Numbered from the stretch's first letter, positions 16,492 through 25,284 are shown. The stretch is 39,403 nt of DNA from Candidatus Neomicrothrix sp. UBA2131 (GCA_002329075.1 DCXR01000046.1:1-39403); one strand, 5' to 3'. Made by a program: numbers and translations. The notes: generated from the letters alone by a model not told the origin.

Positions 16492-16528
16492 GCTCGGCGC
16501 CTCTCTCGAGAGGCGCCGAGCACTTTTT
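16492..16528 (+). terminator. Intrinsic terminator of the 6C-like RNA
   Basis: GCTCGGCGCCTCT (16492-16504), loop CTCG and a perfect 13-nt complement to 16521, then AC and TTTTT (16524-16528). It is the strongest Rho-independent terminator I see in the window. The T run is only on the plus-strand side, so it ends plus-strand transcription. Confidence 0.88.
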
Positions 16529-16577
16529 CGGCACTGGGGCAACGCCTGTCGTGTAGGCACCAGTCGTGGAGTGTTGT

Positions 16578-16838
16578 TCAGCCGAGTCGCCGACGGGTAC
16601 GGCCGAGCTCCCTCCGGGCACCCAGGAGGTGGCGCTCGACCTCCAGCAGGCCGGCGGTGTCGTCGGTGCGCTCTCCGTCCGGTCCACCGTCGAGGAGTTC
16701 ACCGATCCGATCGAGGAGGGCATCCAGCTGGCCCACGACCGACGAGAGCTCAGCGTCGGAGGGAGCGCCCTTCCCTGAGGGCGGGCTGTACTCGGGTGCC
16801 ACGTACAGAGTCTGGTCCAGAACGAGGCCGTCGGCCAC
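16578..16838 (-). CDS. Small predicted coiled-coil protein, unknown function
   Basis: A possible 86-residue product from GTG 16838 to the stop at 16578. It opens VADGLVLDQTLYVAPEYSP, then a heptad-like stretch (ELSSVVGQLDALLDRIGELLD) and a basic tail ending RRELGRTRRRLG. The amphipathic composition looks like a real protein, unlike the other frames here, which are Arg/Ser/Pro-rich. No clear ribosome binding site or TANNNT box precedes GTG 16838, and I recognise no family. It is divergent from hisD and ends about 50 bp from the terminator of the small RNA. Confidence 0.45.
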   Translation of the reverse strand: MADGLVLDQTLYVAPEYSPPSGKGAPSDAELSSVVGQLDALLDRIGELLDGGPDGERTDDTAGLLEVERHLLGARRELGRTRRRLG

Positions 16839-16864
16839 CCGATCCGAAGGCCGCGTGGCGCAAA

Positions 16865-16882
16865 CCCCACCGAGCGGTGGGG
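16865..16882. promoter_or_regulatory. GC-rich dyad over the hisD -35 region
   Basis: CCCCACCG (16865-16872) and CGGTGGGG (16875-16882) are perfect inverted halves separated by AG. The element covers the place where the -35 of the hisD promoter should be. It could be an operator or, on the minus strand, a hairpin; which one is not decided by sequence. Confidence 0.4.
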
Positions 16883-16892
16883 GAGCGACCGC

Positions 16893-16898
16893 TAGCGT
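16893..16898 (+). promoter_or_regulatory. -10 box of the his-trp cluster, leaderless type
   Basis: TAGCGT is followed by 6 nt and GTG 16905. With transcription starting at the start codon there is no room for a leader peptide, attenuator or T-box. Confidence 0.6.
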
Positions 16899-16904
16899 GG
16901 CGGG

Positions 16905-18209
16905 GTGCTCCGACGAACAGACCTGCGTGGCTACGAGGGGGACCTCGTCGACGTGCTCCCACGCCCCCTCCTCGACGAGGCCGGGCCGCTCGCCGCCGTC
17001 CGAGCCATCATCGACGACGTGCGTGTCCGCGGCGACGAGGCGATCCTCGAACTCGGGGAACGTTTCGACGGAGCCCGTCCCGGATCCCTCGTGGTCGATG
17101 CCGACGAGATGCAGGCAGCCCTGTCGGAGATCGACGTCCCGCTCCGAACGGCCCTCGAGGTCGCCGCTGAATCGATTCGCCTCCACCACGAGGCCCAGGT
17201 CCGGCCCGGACACGGATGGGAACGGGACGGGCTGTCCGTCCGGTCGATGCCCGTACCCGTCGACCGTGCAGGCTGCTACGCCCCCGGGGGTCGGGCCTCG
17301 TATCCGTCGACGGTCCTGATGACGGCCATCCCGGCCCGTGTGGCCGGCGTCGGTGAGGTGGTGGTCTGTGTGCCACCGGGACCAGACGGCCGCATCGCCA
17401 CCGTGACGCTGGCGGCGGCAGCTGTGGCCGGCGTTGATGCCGTCCACCCGGTGGGTGGTGCCCAGGCGATCGCTGCACTCGCCTTCGGCACCGAGAGCAT
17501 CCGGCCGGTCGACGTCGTGGTGGGGCCCGGCAACGTCTACGTCGCCCTTGCCAAGCGTGAGGTGGCCGGCCGGGTGGGCGTCCCCTCGGCCTTCGCCGGA
17601 CCCTCCGAGGTAGTCGTCGTCGCCGATGCGACGGCACCCGTCGGGTTCGCAGCCATCGACGTGGTGGTTCAGGCCGAACACGGGCCGGACGGGTTGGCCT
17701 GGCTGGTCACCTTCGACGAGTCCGTGGCCGACTCCGTCGAGGCTGAGATCGCCGCCATCACCGAGGCATCCCGGCGCCGGAGCGAAATCGAGTCGACCCT
17801 GGCCGTGTCCGGCCACGTGGTCCTCGTGGAGGGCATGGAACAGGCGGCTGCGGTCGTGAACCACATTGCACCGGAACACCTCCAACTCATGGTCGAGGAC
17901 CCGCAGGACATGGCGGCACGAGTCCGCCACGCAGGCGCCGTGTTCTGCGGCCCCTGGTCACCGGCGTCGCTGGGCGACTACGTGGCGGGCCCGAGCCACG
18001 TGCTGCCGACGGCCGGGACGGCGCGCTTCGCAGGGGCGCTCTCGCTCGCCGACTTCACCAAGGACGTCCACATGGTCACCGCCGACCGGTCGGCGGTAGC
18101 GGCCCTCGGATCCCACGTGGTTGTGCTCGCCGAGGCCGAGGGCCTCGACGCACACGCCGAGTCGCTCCGGAGGCGCCTCGCCGCCATCGAAGGGGGCGAC
18201 GATGTCTGA
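16905..18209 (+). CDS. hisD: Histidinol dehydrogenase
   Basis: A 434-residue zinc enzyme that oxidises L-histidinol to histidine with two NAD+, the last step of histidine synthesis. VPVDRAGCYAPGGRASYPSTVLM, GVDAVHPVGGAQAIAALAFGT and VGPGNVYVALAKREV are family signatures. GPSEVVVVADATA and VQAEHGPDG contain substrate and zinc ligands, as does the region around PSHVLPTAGTARF. Start GTG 16905 follows a leaderless-type promoter. It begins the his-trp run, and its last 8 bp overlap hisC. Confidence 0.97.
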   Translation: MLRRTDLRGYEGDLVDVLPRPLLDEAGPLAAVRAIIDDVRVRGDEAILELGERFDGARPGSLVVDADEMQAALSEIDVPLRTALEVAAESIRLHHEAQVRPGHGWERDGLSVRSMPVPVDRAGCYAPGGRASYPSTVLMTAIPARVAGVGEVVVCVPPGPDGRIATVTLAAAAVAGVDAVHPVGGAQAIAALAFGTESIRPVDVVVGPGNVYVALAKREVAGRVGVPSAFAGPSEVVVVADATAPVGFAAIDVVVQAEHGPDGLAWLVTFDESVADSVEAEIAAITEASRRRSEIESTLAVSGHVVLVEGMEQAAAVVNHIAPEHLQLMVEDPQDMAARVRHAGAVFCGPWSPASLGDYVAGPSHVLPTAGTARFAGALSLADFTKDVHMVTADRSAVAALGSHVVVLAEAEGLDAHAESLRRRLAAIEGGDDV

Positions 18210-19288
18210 GATCCCGTCCGCCAGAAGCGAGATCGCCGACCTGGAGGGGTACCACTCGCCCCAGGTCGAGGTCGACGTGCGCCTCAACACGAACGAATCG
18301 CCGGTGCCGCCCCCGGTCGGCTTCTTCAGCGCCCTCGCCGACGCAGTACGCACCCTGGGCCTCAACCGCTACCCGGACCGTGCCGCCACAAGCCTCCGGT
18401 CTGCATTGGCGCACCGTTACTCCCTCGACGTGGCGCAGGTCTTCTGTGGCAACGGCTCGAACGAGGTCCTCCAGACGGTACTGCTGGCCTATGGGGGCGC
18501 CGGCCGTACAGCAGCGGTGTTCGAGCCCACCTATGCCCTGCACGCCCAGATCGCCCGAGCCACCGGTACCCGGGTGGTGACCGGCCGACGGGACGACGAC
18601 TTCGCTCTCTCGGCCGACGTCGTCAGGTCGCTCGTCGATGCTGAGCGGCCCGACGTCGTGTTCCTCTGCTCGCCGAACAACCCCACCGGAACCATCGACG
18701 CCCCCGAGGTCGTACCGGCTGCGCTCGAGTCGCTGGGGGAGTACGGCGGGCTCCTGGTCGTCGATGAGGCCTACGGGCAGTTCTCCACCTCCTCGGCCGT
18801 GGACCTGCTCGGCGAGGACCGTGCGCTGGTGGTCAGCCGCACCTTCTCGAAGACCTGGGCGCTGGCAGGCCTGCGCCTCGGCTACCTGTTGGGTCCCTCC
18901 TGGTGCCTGTCCGAACTGGACAAGGTGGTGCTCCCGTACCACCTCGATGCCGTCAAGCAGGCGGCCGGGGTCCTGGCGCTCGGGTACGCGCCGGAGATGG
19001 AGGAGCGGGTGGCTGCCCTGGTCGCCGAACGCGAGCGGGTCACATCGGCGCTGCGGGAACTGCCGGTGGTGGTATGGCCGTCGGCGGCCAACTTCGTGCT
19101 CTTCCGACCCGGGGTTCGTTCCGGCAGCGAGGTGTGGCAGGGGTTGCTGGAACGTTCCATCCTCGTGCGGGACTGCTCCTCCTGGGACGGGTTGGCGGGC
19201 TGCCTGCGGGTCACGATCGGAACCGAAGAGGAGGACGACCGCTTCCTGGTCGCCCTCCGGGAACTGCTACGGGAAGGAACACCGGAAG

Positions 19289-19299
<11 letters not shown>
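18202..19299 (+). CDS. hisC: Histidinol-phosphate aminotransferase
   Basis: A 365-residue fold-type I PLP aminotransferase that converts imidazole-acetol phosphate to histidinol phosphate. LNTNESPVPPP and GNGSNEVLQTVLLAYG are typical, VFLCSPNNPTGTID binds PLP, VVDEAYGQF holds the conserved Asp/Tyr, and SRTFSKTWALAGLRLGY carries the PLP lysine. The frame is open from 18121, but ATG 18202 overlaps the end of hisD by 8 bp and gives the right length. The 3' end overlaps hisB by about 11 bp. Confidence 0.96.
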
Positions 19300-19896
<597 letters not shown>

Positions 19897-19900
<4 letters not shown>

Positions 19901-20523
19901 CCCGACCGGTCGTCGCCGTCCTCGACTACGGAATCGGCAACCTTCGCTCTGCCCAGAAGGCGCTCGATCGCGTCGGGGCCGACGCACGCCTGACCGCCGA
20001 CCCCTCGGAGATCGCCTCGGCTGCGGGGGTCGTGCTGCCAGGAGTGGGTGCCTTCGGCCGCTGCACCGAGGCGCTCGACGCGTCGGGCCTCACCGAAACC
20101 GCCAGGGCGGCGGCGACGGATGCAATCGCCGGAGGCCGCCCCTTCCTGGGCATCTGCGTCGGCCTGCAACTGTTGTACACGGGTAGCGACGAGTCGCCCG
20201 GGGTCGAAGGCCTGGACGTTGTCGAGGGCCGGGTGTGCGCTCTCTCCGATGCCGTCAAGCGGCCACAGATGCAGTGGAACCGCCTCGACCACGTCGTCGG
20301 CCATCCCCTCTTCAGCGGTATCGACGAGGAGGCGTGGGTGTACTTCGTGCATGGCTATGCCGCACCGGTCGGTCCCGCCACCGTGGCCACCTGCGAGTAC
20401 GGCAGCACCGTGTGTGCCGCCGTCGCCTCGGGCAACCTCTGGGCCACGCAGTTTCACCCGGAGAAGTCGGGGGACGCCGGCCTGCAGGTCCTACAGAACT
20501 TCGTCGAGGCGGTCGGCGCCTGA
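19897..20523 (+). CDS. hisH: Imidazole glycerol phosphate synthase, glutaminase subunit
   Basis: A 208-residue class I glutamine amidotransferase that supplies ammonia to HisF. VLDYGIGNLRSAQKAL opens it; the nucleophile Cys lies in PFLGICVGLQLLY, and the His/Glu pair in ATQFHPEKSG. WVYFVHGYAAP is also conserved. Start GTG 19897 overlaps the hisB stop, and its TGA overlaps the hisA ATG, so the block is translationally coupled. Confidence 0.96.
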
Positions 20524-21272
20524 TGTCAGCGGTAGCACTCTTCCCGGCCATAGACCTGCGGGACGGTCACTGTGTCCGCCTGCTCCGCGGGGACTACGGA
20601 CAGGAAACCGTCTACGGGGACGATCCCGTGTCGCAGGCCCTCGCCTTCCAGGCGGCAGGGGCACCATGGGTACATGTGGTGGACCTCGATGCCGCACGGA
20701 GCGGCGATCCGGTGAATCGGCCCTTCGTCGCCGCGATCGCTGCTGCACTCGACATTCCCGTCCAGGCAGGGGGCGGCATACGGAGCATCGACGCCGCCGC
20801 CGAACTGTTCGCGGCGGGCGTGCGCCGCGTCGTCCTCGGGACCGCCGCTGTCGAACGCCCGGGCCTCGTGGGGGAGGTGGCATCCCTGGGCGCCGTCGCG
20901 GTCGGACTCGATGTCAGGGGGCGCGAGGTGGCAGTCCACGGCTGGACCGAGTCCAGCGGTCTCCTCCTGGGGCCGGCTCTGCGGCAGTTCGAGGGCCTGG
21001 GTGCCGAGGCCCTCGTGGTCACGCAGATCGAACAGGACGGCACCCTCGAGGGCCCCGACATCGGGATGTACCGGGAGGCGCTCGAGGCGACCGGGCTCGA
21101 CGTGGTGGCGTCAGGCGGTGTCGGGACCCCGGGGCACCTCGACGACCTTGCAGCGCTCGATGTCGATGGTCGTCGGTTGGCAGGCGTCATCGTCGGGCGT
21201 GCCCTCTACGAGGGGAACGTGGACGTCGCCGACGCGATTGGGCGACTCTCCGGTCGTGGGGGCACCCCATGA
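20523..21272 (+). CDS. hisA: ProFAR isomerase
   Basis: A 249-residue TIM-barrel enzyme that isomerises ProFAR to PRFAR. The first catalytic Asp is in FPAIDLRDG (Asp11), the phosphate sites in QAGGGIRS and VASGGVG, and the second catalytic region in VVTQIEQDGTLEGPD. In Streptomyces and Mycobacterium this position holds PriA, which also does the TrpF reaction. Here a separate trpF lies 5 kb downstream, so a monofunctional HisA is expected, although residue-level specificity cannot be settled by eye. ATG 20523 overlaps the hisH stop; the stop overlaps hisF as ATGA. Confidence 0.93.
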   Translation: MSAVALFPAIDLRDGHCVRLLRGDYGQETVYGDDPVSQALAFQAAGAPWVHVVDLDAARSGDPVNRPFVAAIAAALDIPVQAGGGIRSIDAAAELFAAGVRRVVLGTAAVERPGLVGEVASLGAVAVGLDVRGREVAVHGWTESSGLLLGPALRQFEGLGAEALVVTQIEQDGTLEGPDIGMYREALEATGLDVVASGGVGTPGHLDDLAALDVDGRRLAGVIVGRALYEGNVDVADAIGRLSGRGGTP

Positions 21273-22042
21273 GGTCCGTGCGCGTGATTCCGTGCCTCGA
21301 CGTCGAGAGCGGCCGTGTCGTCAAGGGCGTCAACTTCGTGGGCCTCCGGGACGCCGGCGATCCGGTCGAGTTGGCGGCCCGCTACGACCGGGAGGGCGCC
21401 GACGAGCTGGTGTTCCTCGACATCACGGCCTCCTCCGACGCACGGGACACGATCATCGATGTCGTTCGCAGGACCGCTGAGGAGGTCTTCATACCGTTCA
21501 CGGTGGGCGGCGGCGTCCGGTCGGTCGAGGACGCCCGTCGGATCCTCCGGGCCGGGGCCGACAAGGTGTCCGTGAACACGGCAGCGGTCGAACGTCCCGC
21601 GCTGATCAGGGAACTGGCCGCCGAGTTCGGAAGCCAGTGCGTGGTCGTGGCCATAGACGCCCGTCGGAGCGATGCCGTGCCAAGCGGCTTCGAGGTCTTC
21701 ACCCACGGCGGCCGTACGCCTGCGGGCATCGACGCAGTCGGGTGGGCAGGCGAGGCGGAGCGCCTGGGTGCCGGCGAGTTCCTGCAGACATCGATGGACC
21801 GGGACGGGACGAGGGACGGCTTCGACCTCGAGATGCTGCAGGCCATAGGTGCTGCGGCACGTGTTCCGCTCGTTGCCAGCGGCGGGGTCGGTGGGCTCGA
21901 CCATCTGGTCGAGGGGGCCCGGGAAGGCGGCGCCGATGCCGTGCTGGCGGCCTCGATCTTCCACTTTGGGGAGCACAGCATCGCCGAGGCCAAGCGCCAC
22001 ATGGCCGCAGCGGGCATCGTGGTGCGGCCGCCGCCCGGCTGA
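21269..22042 (+). CDS. hisF: Imidazole glycerol phosphate synthase, cyclase subunit
   Basis: A 257-residue TIM barrel that uses ammonia from HisH to make IGP and AICAR. RVIPCLDVESGRVVKGVNF carries the first catalytic Asp, FTVGGGVRSVEDARRIL a phosphate site, and TSMDRDGTRDGFDLEML the second catalytic Asp; VASGGVGGLDHL closes the barrel. ATG 21269 overlaps hisA. The stretch after its stop, 22043-22095, contains the promoter of the GroES-like gene. Confidence 0.97.
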   Translation: MRSVRVIPCLDVESGRVVKGVNFVGLRDAGDPVELAARYDREGADELVFLDITASSDARDTIIDVVRRTAEEVFIPFTVGGGVRSVEDARRILRAGADKVSVNTAAVERPALIRELAAEFGSQCVVVAIDARRSDAVPSGFEVFTHGGRTPAGIDAVGWAGEAERLGAGEFLQTSMDRDGTRDGFDLEMLQAIGAAARVPLVASGGVGGLDHLVEGAREGGADAVLAASIFHFGEHSIAEAKRHMAAAGIVVRPPPG

Positions 22043-22082
22043 CCCCCGGCTCCCGGCCCGCGTCTTGGCATCGGCTGCCCGA

Positions 22083-22088
22083 TACCGT
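22083..22088 (+). promoter_or_regulatory. -10 box of the GroES-like gene, leaderless type
   Basis: TACCGT is followed by 7 nt and GTG 22096, inside the his cluster. It would let the GroES-like gene be transcribed without hisD to hisF. Confidence 0.55.
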
Positions 22089-22095
22089 TTCCCCC

Positions 22096-22455
22096 GTGAG
22101 CACCTCCCACCTTGCATCTGTGCCCGGCCCGGAGGATTCCGAGGTCCTGCCGATCAAGATGCTCAACGACCGCATCCTGGTCTGCACCGACTCGCCCGAG
22201 GGCGAGCGGCGCTCGTCGGGAGGCATCCTGATCCCGGCCACCGCCCAGATGGCGAGGCGTCTCATCTGGGCCGAGGTCATAGCCACCGGCCCGAATGTGC
22301 GGGCAATGGAGGTCGGCGACCAGGTGCTGTTCAACCCGGAGGACCGCTACGAGGTCGAGGTCCGGGGCAGCGACCACATCATCCTCCGGGAACGCGACAT
22401 CCACGCCGTCGCCGCCAAGCGCCTCGAAGAGGGAAGCACCGGCCTCTACCTCTAG
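22096..22455 (+). CDS. GroES-like co-chaperonin paralogue
   Basis: A 119-residue protein with the Cpn10 fold signature: EVLPIKMLNDRILVC, a glycine-rich segment with SSGGILIP where the GroES mobile loop carries its hydrophobic tripeptide, then VIATGPNVRAMEVGDQVLFNPED and IILRERDIHAV. It is longer than the usual 95-100 residues, with about 20 extra at the N-terminus. I infer a GroES paralogue rather than the main groES, because no groEL is adjacent and it lies between hisF and hisI. Its client could be a chaperonin ring or another partner; this is not shown. Confidence 0.85.
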   Translation: MSTSHLASVPGPEDSEVLPIKMLNDRILVCTDSPEGERRSSGGILIPATAQMARRLIWAEVIATGPNVRAMEVGDQVLFNPEDRYEVEVRGSDHIILRERDIHAVAAKRLEEGSTGLYL

Positions 22456-22497
22456 GCGGTGCCGGAAACCACACACGGTGGGCCGAACCCCCGCCCC

Positions 22498-22503
22498 TAG
22501 GCT
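22498..22503 (+). promoter_or_regulatory. -10 box of hisI, leaderless type
   Basis: TAGGCT is followed by 7 nt and ATG 22511. Confidence 0.6.
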
Positions 22504-22510
22504 TTCTGCC

Positions 22511-22882
22511 ATGCCGGAAAGCACACCCATCACCGTCACCGACGACCAACTCGACGCCGTCGCCTACAACGCCGATGGCCTGGTGCCCGCCATCATCCAG
22601 GAGGCCGACACCGGCCGGATCCTGATGATGGCCTGGATGAACGACGAGTCGGTGCGTCGCACCCTCGAGACCGGGCGCACCTGGTTCTGGAGCCGCAGCC
22701 GGCAGGAGTACTGGTGCAAGGGCGAGACCTCGGGCAACTGCCAGTTCGTCCGGAAGGCCTACCTCGACTGCGACGGCGACACCCTGTTGTTCACCGTCGA
22801 ACAGGAGGGGAACGGAGCCTGCCACACCGGTGAGTACAGCTGCTTCTTCCGGTCCTTCGGGTCCGGATCTGCGGCGGGCTGA
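22511..22882 (+). CDS. hisI: Phosphoribosyl-AMP cyclohydrolase
   Basis: A 123-residue zinc enzyme that opens the adenine ring of PR-AMP, the third step of histidine synthesis. LMMAWMNDESVRRTLETG, WSRSRQEYWCKGETSGN, LDCDGDTLLF and GACHTGEYSCFF carry the metal-binding Cys/Asp/His residues. It is the single-domain form; the HisE pyrophosphohydrolase domain is absent and not in the window. The frame extends upstream, but ATG 22511 is fixed by the TAGGCT box 7 nt before it. Confidence 0.95.
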   Translation: MPESTPITVTDDQLDAVAYNADGLVPAIIQEADTGRILMMAWMNDESVRRTLETGRTWFWSRSRQEYWCKGETSGNCQFVRKAYLDCDGDTLLFTVEQEGNGACHTGEYSCFFRSFGSGSAAG

Positions 22883-22886
22883 ACTG

Positions 22887-24410
22887 GTGGGAGCGCTCGT
22901 CGCCTCCCCCGGGCGCGAAGAGTTCCGAGACCTGGCCCGTTCGCACACGGTCGTCCCCGTGTGGGGCGAACTGCTGGCCGACCTGACGACCCCGGTCAGC
23001 CTGTTCGCCCGCTGTGTCGGTGACGGAGAGGGCTTCCTCCTCGAGAGCGTGGATCGTGGCGAGACCTGGGGCCGGTGGTCGTTCATCGGTCGCAACCCGT
23101 CCCTGACGTTGCGCCTGACGGCCGGGGACCTCCTCGTCGAGGGAGAGCTCCCCGAGGGGATACCGACCGACCGGGGCATGTTGGTGGCGCTGGAGGCGCT
23201 CCTGGGCCACCACAGCACCCCTGCGATCGAGGGGCTGCCCCCCCTGCACAACGGCCTCATGGGCTATCTGGGATACGACGTGGTGCGCGAGGTCGAGCAC
23301 CTGCCCGATGCCCCACCCGACGACCGGGGGTTTCCCGATGCCGTGATGGCTGTCATCGGGGAGTTGGTCGCCATCGACCACTGGCGGCAGCGAGCCGTCC
23401 TGATCGCCAACGTCATCGTTCCCGCCGGTGCGGCCGACGACACCCTCGATGCCCTCTACGACGAGGCGGTCGACCGCATCGGACGGTTGGCCGCCGATGG
23501 TGCCTGCCCGCTGGACGAGCCCCTGATGGTGCCTCCACTCCGGGACGACGAGCCGCCCGAGGTGTCCTCGACGATGGGCGCCGAGACCTATGGCGCAGCG
23601 GTCGAGGCCGCCCGCGAGCACATCTTCGCCGGCGACATCTTCCAGGTCGTCCTTTCGCAGCGCTTCGACGTGGAACTCGGGGCCGAACCCTTCGACGTGT
23701 ACCGGGTCCTGCGCCAGGTCAACCCGAGCCCGTACATGTACTTCCTCAGGGACCGGGACATCACCGTCGTAGGCGCATCTCCCGAGCCGATGGTGCAACT
23801 CCTCGAGGGTCGGGTCATCTCCCGTCCCATCGCCGGCACCCGGCGTCGAGGCCGCACGGACCTCGAAGAGCGCAGGATGGCCGCCGAGCTGGTCGAGGAT
23901 CCCAAGGAGCGGGCCGAGCACCTCATGCTCCTGGACCTCGCCCGCAACGACGTGGGGCGGGTGGTCACCTTCGGAACCGAGCAGGTCGAAGAGATGATGA
24001 CCCTCGAGCGCTACAGCCACGTGATGCACCTGACGAGCCAGGTCTCCGGCGACCTGGCCGAGGGTCGGACACCGATCGACGTCCTGAGGGCCACGTTGCC
24101 TGCCGGCACGGTCTCGGGTGCACCGAAGGTCCGGGCCATGGAGATCATCGACCAACTCGAACCGGCTCGCCGGGGTCCCTATGCCGGCGTGGTCGGCTAC
24201 TTCGACTTCTCGGGGAACATCGACACGGCGATCGCCATCAGGACGATGTTCGTCCGCGACGGGTTGGCGTCGGTGCAGGCCGGCGCCGGCATCGTGGCGG
24301 ACAGCGATCCGGCCCAGGAGCACCTCGAGTGCCAGAACAAGGCCAGGGCGCTCCTGGTGGCGATCCCCGCTGCCCGCCGCATGACCGCCCAGCGGCTCGC
24401 AGGGTCCTGA
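22887..24410 (+). CDS. trpE: Anthranilate synthase component I
   Basis: A chorismate-utilising enzyme that makes anthranilate for tryptophan. SFLLES-type feedback region appears as GFLLESVDRGETWGRWSFIG; the catalytic C-terminal half contains FQVVLSQRFDVEL, SPYMYFLR, RPIAGTRRRGRT, DLARNDVGRVV and APKVRAMEIIDQLEP. GTG 22887 gives 507 residues and starts 4 bp after hisI. GTG 22830 is possible but would overlap hisI by 53 bp. Ribosome binding site weak, which suits coupling to hisI. TrpG is not in the window. Confidence 0.95.
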   Translation: MGALVASPGREEFRDLARSHTVVPVWGELLADLTTPVSLFARCVGDGEGFLLESVDRGETWGRWSFIGRNPSLTLRLTAGDLLVEGELPEGIPTDRGMLVALEALLGHHSTPAIEGLPPLHNGLMGYLGYDVVREVEHLPDAPPDDRGFPDAVMAVIGELVAIDHWRQRAVLIANVIVPAGAADDTLDALYDEAVDRIGRLAADGACPLDEPLMVPPLRDDEPPEVSSTMGAETYGAAVEAAREHIFAGDIFQVVLSQRFDVELGAEPFDVYRVLRQVNPSPYMYFLRDRDITVVGASPEPMVQLLEGRVISRPIAGTRRRGRTDLEERRMAAELVEDPKERAEHLMLLDLARNDVGRVVTFGTEQVEEMMTLERYSHVMHLTSQVSGDLAEGRTPIDVLRATLPAGTVSGAPKVRAMEIIDQLEPARRGPYAGVVGYFDFSGNIDTAIAIRTMFVRDGLASVQAGAGIVADSDPAQEHLECQNKARALLVAIPAARRMTAQRLAGS

Positions 24411-24418
24411 GCCCGCCG

Positions 24419-25234
24419 GTGCTGTTCCGCCGAAGCCGCGATGTCGTAGGGGTCCGGGGCCCGGATGCCGAGACGTACCTGCAGGGACAGCTCAGCCAGG
24501 ATGTCGTCGCCCTGGCCGACGACACCTCGGCGTGGTCCTTCCTGCTCCAGCCCACGGGCAGGGTGGATGCATGGCTGCGCATCACCCGGCGAGGGGAGGG
24601 CGACTACCTCCTCGACGTCGACGGTGGATTCGGAGGGGCGGTACAGGAGCGACTGGGACGCTTCCTGCTGCGAACGGACTGTGTGATCGAGCCGCTCGAC
24701 TGGGACGTTACGACGGTGCTCGGTACCGAAGAAGCGGTGGCCCCCGCGGGCGGGATGGTGGTCGTCCTCGACTTCGCGGGGTTCACGGCGGTCGACCTCC
24801 TGGGGCCGGCCGGCTCACACCCAGAGCCCACGGATGGGGTCGGAACATGGGAGGCAGAACGGATCAGGGCAGGGATGCCGGCAATGGGAAGCGAGATCGA
24901 CGGGAACACCATTCCGAACGCCACCGGACAGGTCGAGCGTTCGGTGAGCTTCACCAAGGGCTGCTACACGGGGCAGGAACTCGTTGCCCGGATCGACAGC
25001 CGCACCGCCGGAGCGCCGATGCGCCTGGTCCGGATCTCCGGCACCGGAGCGGCTCCACCCGCGGGCGCCGACCTCAGGGTCGAGGGCGATGTGGTGGGGA
25101 CCATCACCAGCGTCGTGGGCACGGACAACGGGTTCATGGCGCTCGGCTACCGAAAGCGCTCGGTGCTGGAGGTCACCGCTGCCGAAGCCCACTGGGAGGG
25201 CGGGCGGGAGAGCGTCGTCCTCCGGGCCGCCTGA
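24419..25234 (+). CDS. ygfZ: YgfZ/GcvT-family folate-binding protein
   Basis: A 271-residue protein of the YgfZ (IBA57) family, related to the GcvT folate barrel and needed for some iron-sulfur proteins. The diagnostic motif KGCYTGQELVAR holds Cys182. VVGVRGPDAETYLQGQLSQDV opens the GcvT-like half and GFMALGYRKR the C-terminal barrel. GTG 24419 lies 8 bp after trpE, with no better start. In many actinobacteria a small membrane protein occupies this trpE-trpC gap, so the folate protein here is unusual. A direct role in tryptophan synthesis is not expected. Confidence 0.9.
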   Translation: MLFRRSRDVVGVRGPDAETYLQGQLSQDVVALADDTSAWSFLLQPTGRVDAWLRITRRGEGDYLLDVDGGFGGAVQERLGRFLLRTDCVIEPLDWDVTTVLGTEEAVAPAGGMVVVLDFAGFTAVDLLGPAGSHPEPTDGVGTWEAERIRAGMPAMGSEIDGNTIPNATGQVERSVSFTKGCYTGQELVARIDSRTAGAPMRLVRISGTGAAPPAGADLRVEGDVVGTITSVVGTDNGFMALGYRKRSVLEVTAAEAHWEGGRESVVLRAA

Positions 25235-25272
25235 GGGAACAAATGCCGGAGAGTCGACGGCTGGCCGCTGGG

Positions 25273-25278
25273 TAGCCT
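25273..25278 (+). promoter_or_regulatory. -10 box of trpC, leaderless type
   Basis: TAGCCT is followed by 6 nt and GTG 25285. It suggests that trpC and the genes after it can be transcribed without trpE. Confidence 0.6.
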
Positions 25279-25284
25279 CCGCAC

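Larger units (their letters stand above)
16436..16528 (+). ncRNA. 6C-like small RNA with two identical C-rich hairpin loops
   Basis: Three hairpins follow one another with almost no gap. Hairpin 1 (16437-16457): GTCAGG/CCTGAC, 6 bp. Hairpin 2 (16460-16490): GCGAGG/CCTCGC outer stem plus GGG/CCC inner stem. Both display exactly the same 9-nt loop, TTCCCGCCA (16443-16451 and 16472-16480), although their outer stems differ. Hairpin 3 (16492-16521) is a 13-bp terminator stem followed by five Ts. From memory, the actinobacterial 6C RNA has this plan: two stem-loops with at least six C residues, then an intrinsic terminator, pairing through the loops with G-rich mRNA sites. Here the C run is broken by one G, so this is a divergent 6C RNA or an analogous one. 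No ORF is credible here. Confidence 0.72.

Noticed and set aside
20523..21272. PriA (bifunctional HisA/TrpF)
   Set aside because: A separate full-length trpF lies in the same cluster, so the dual enzyme is not required; I call HisA.
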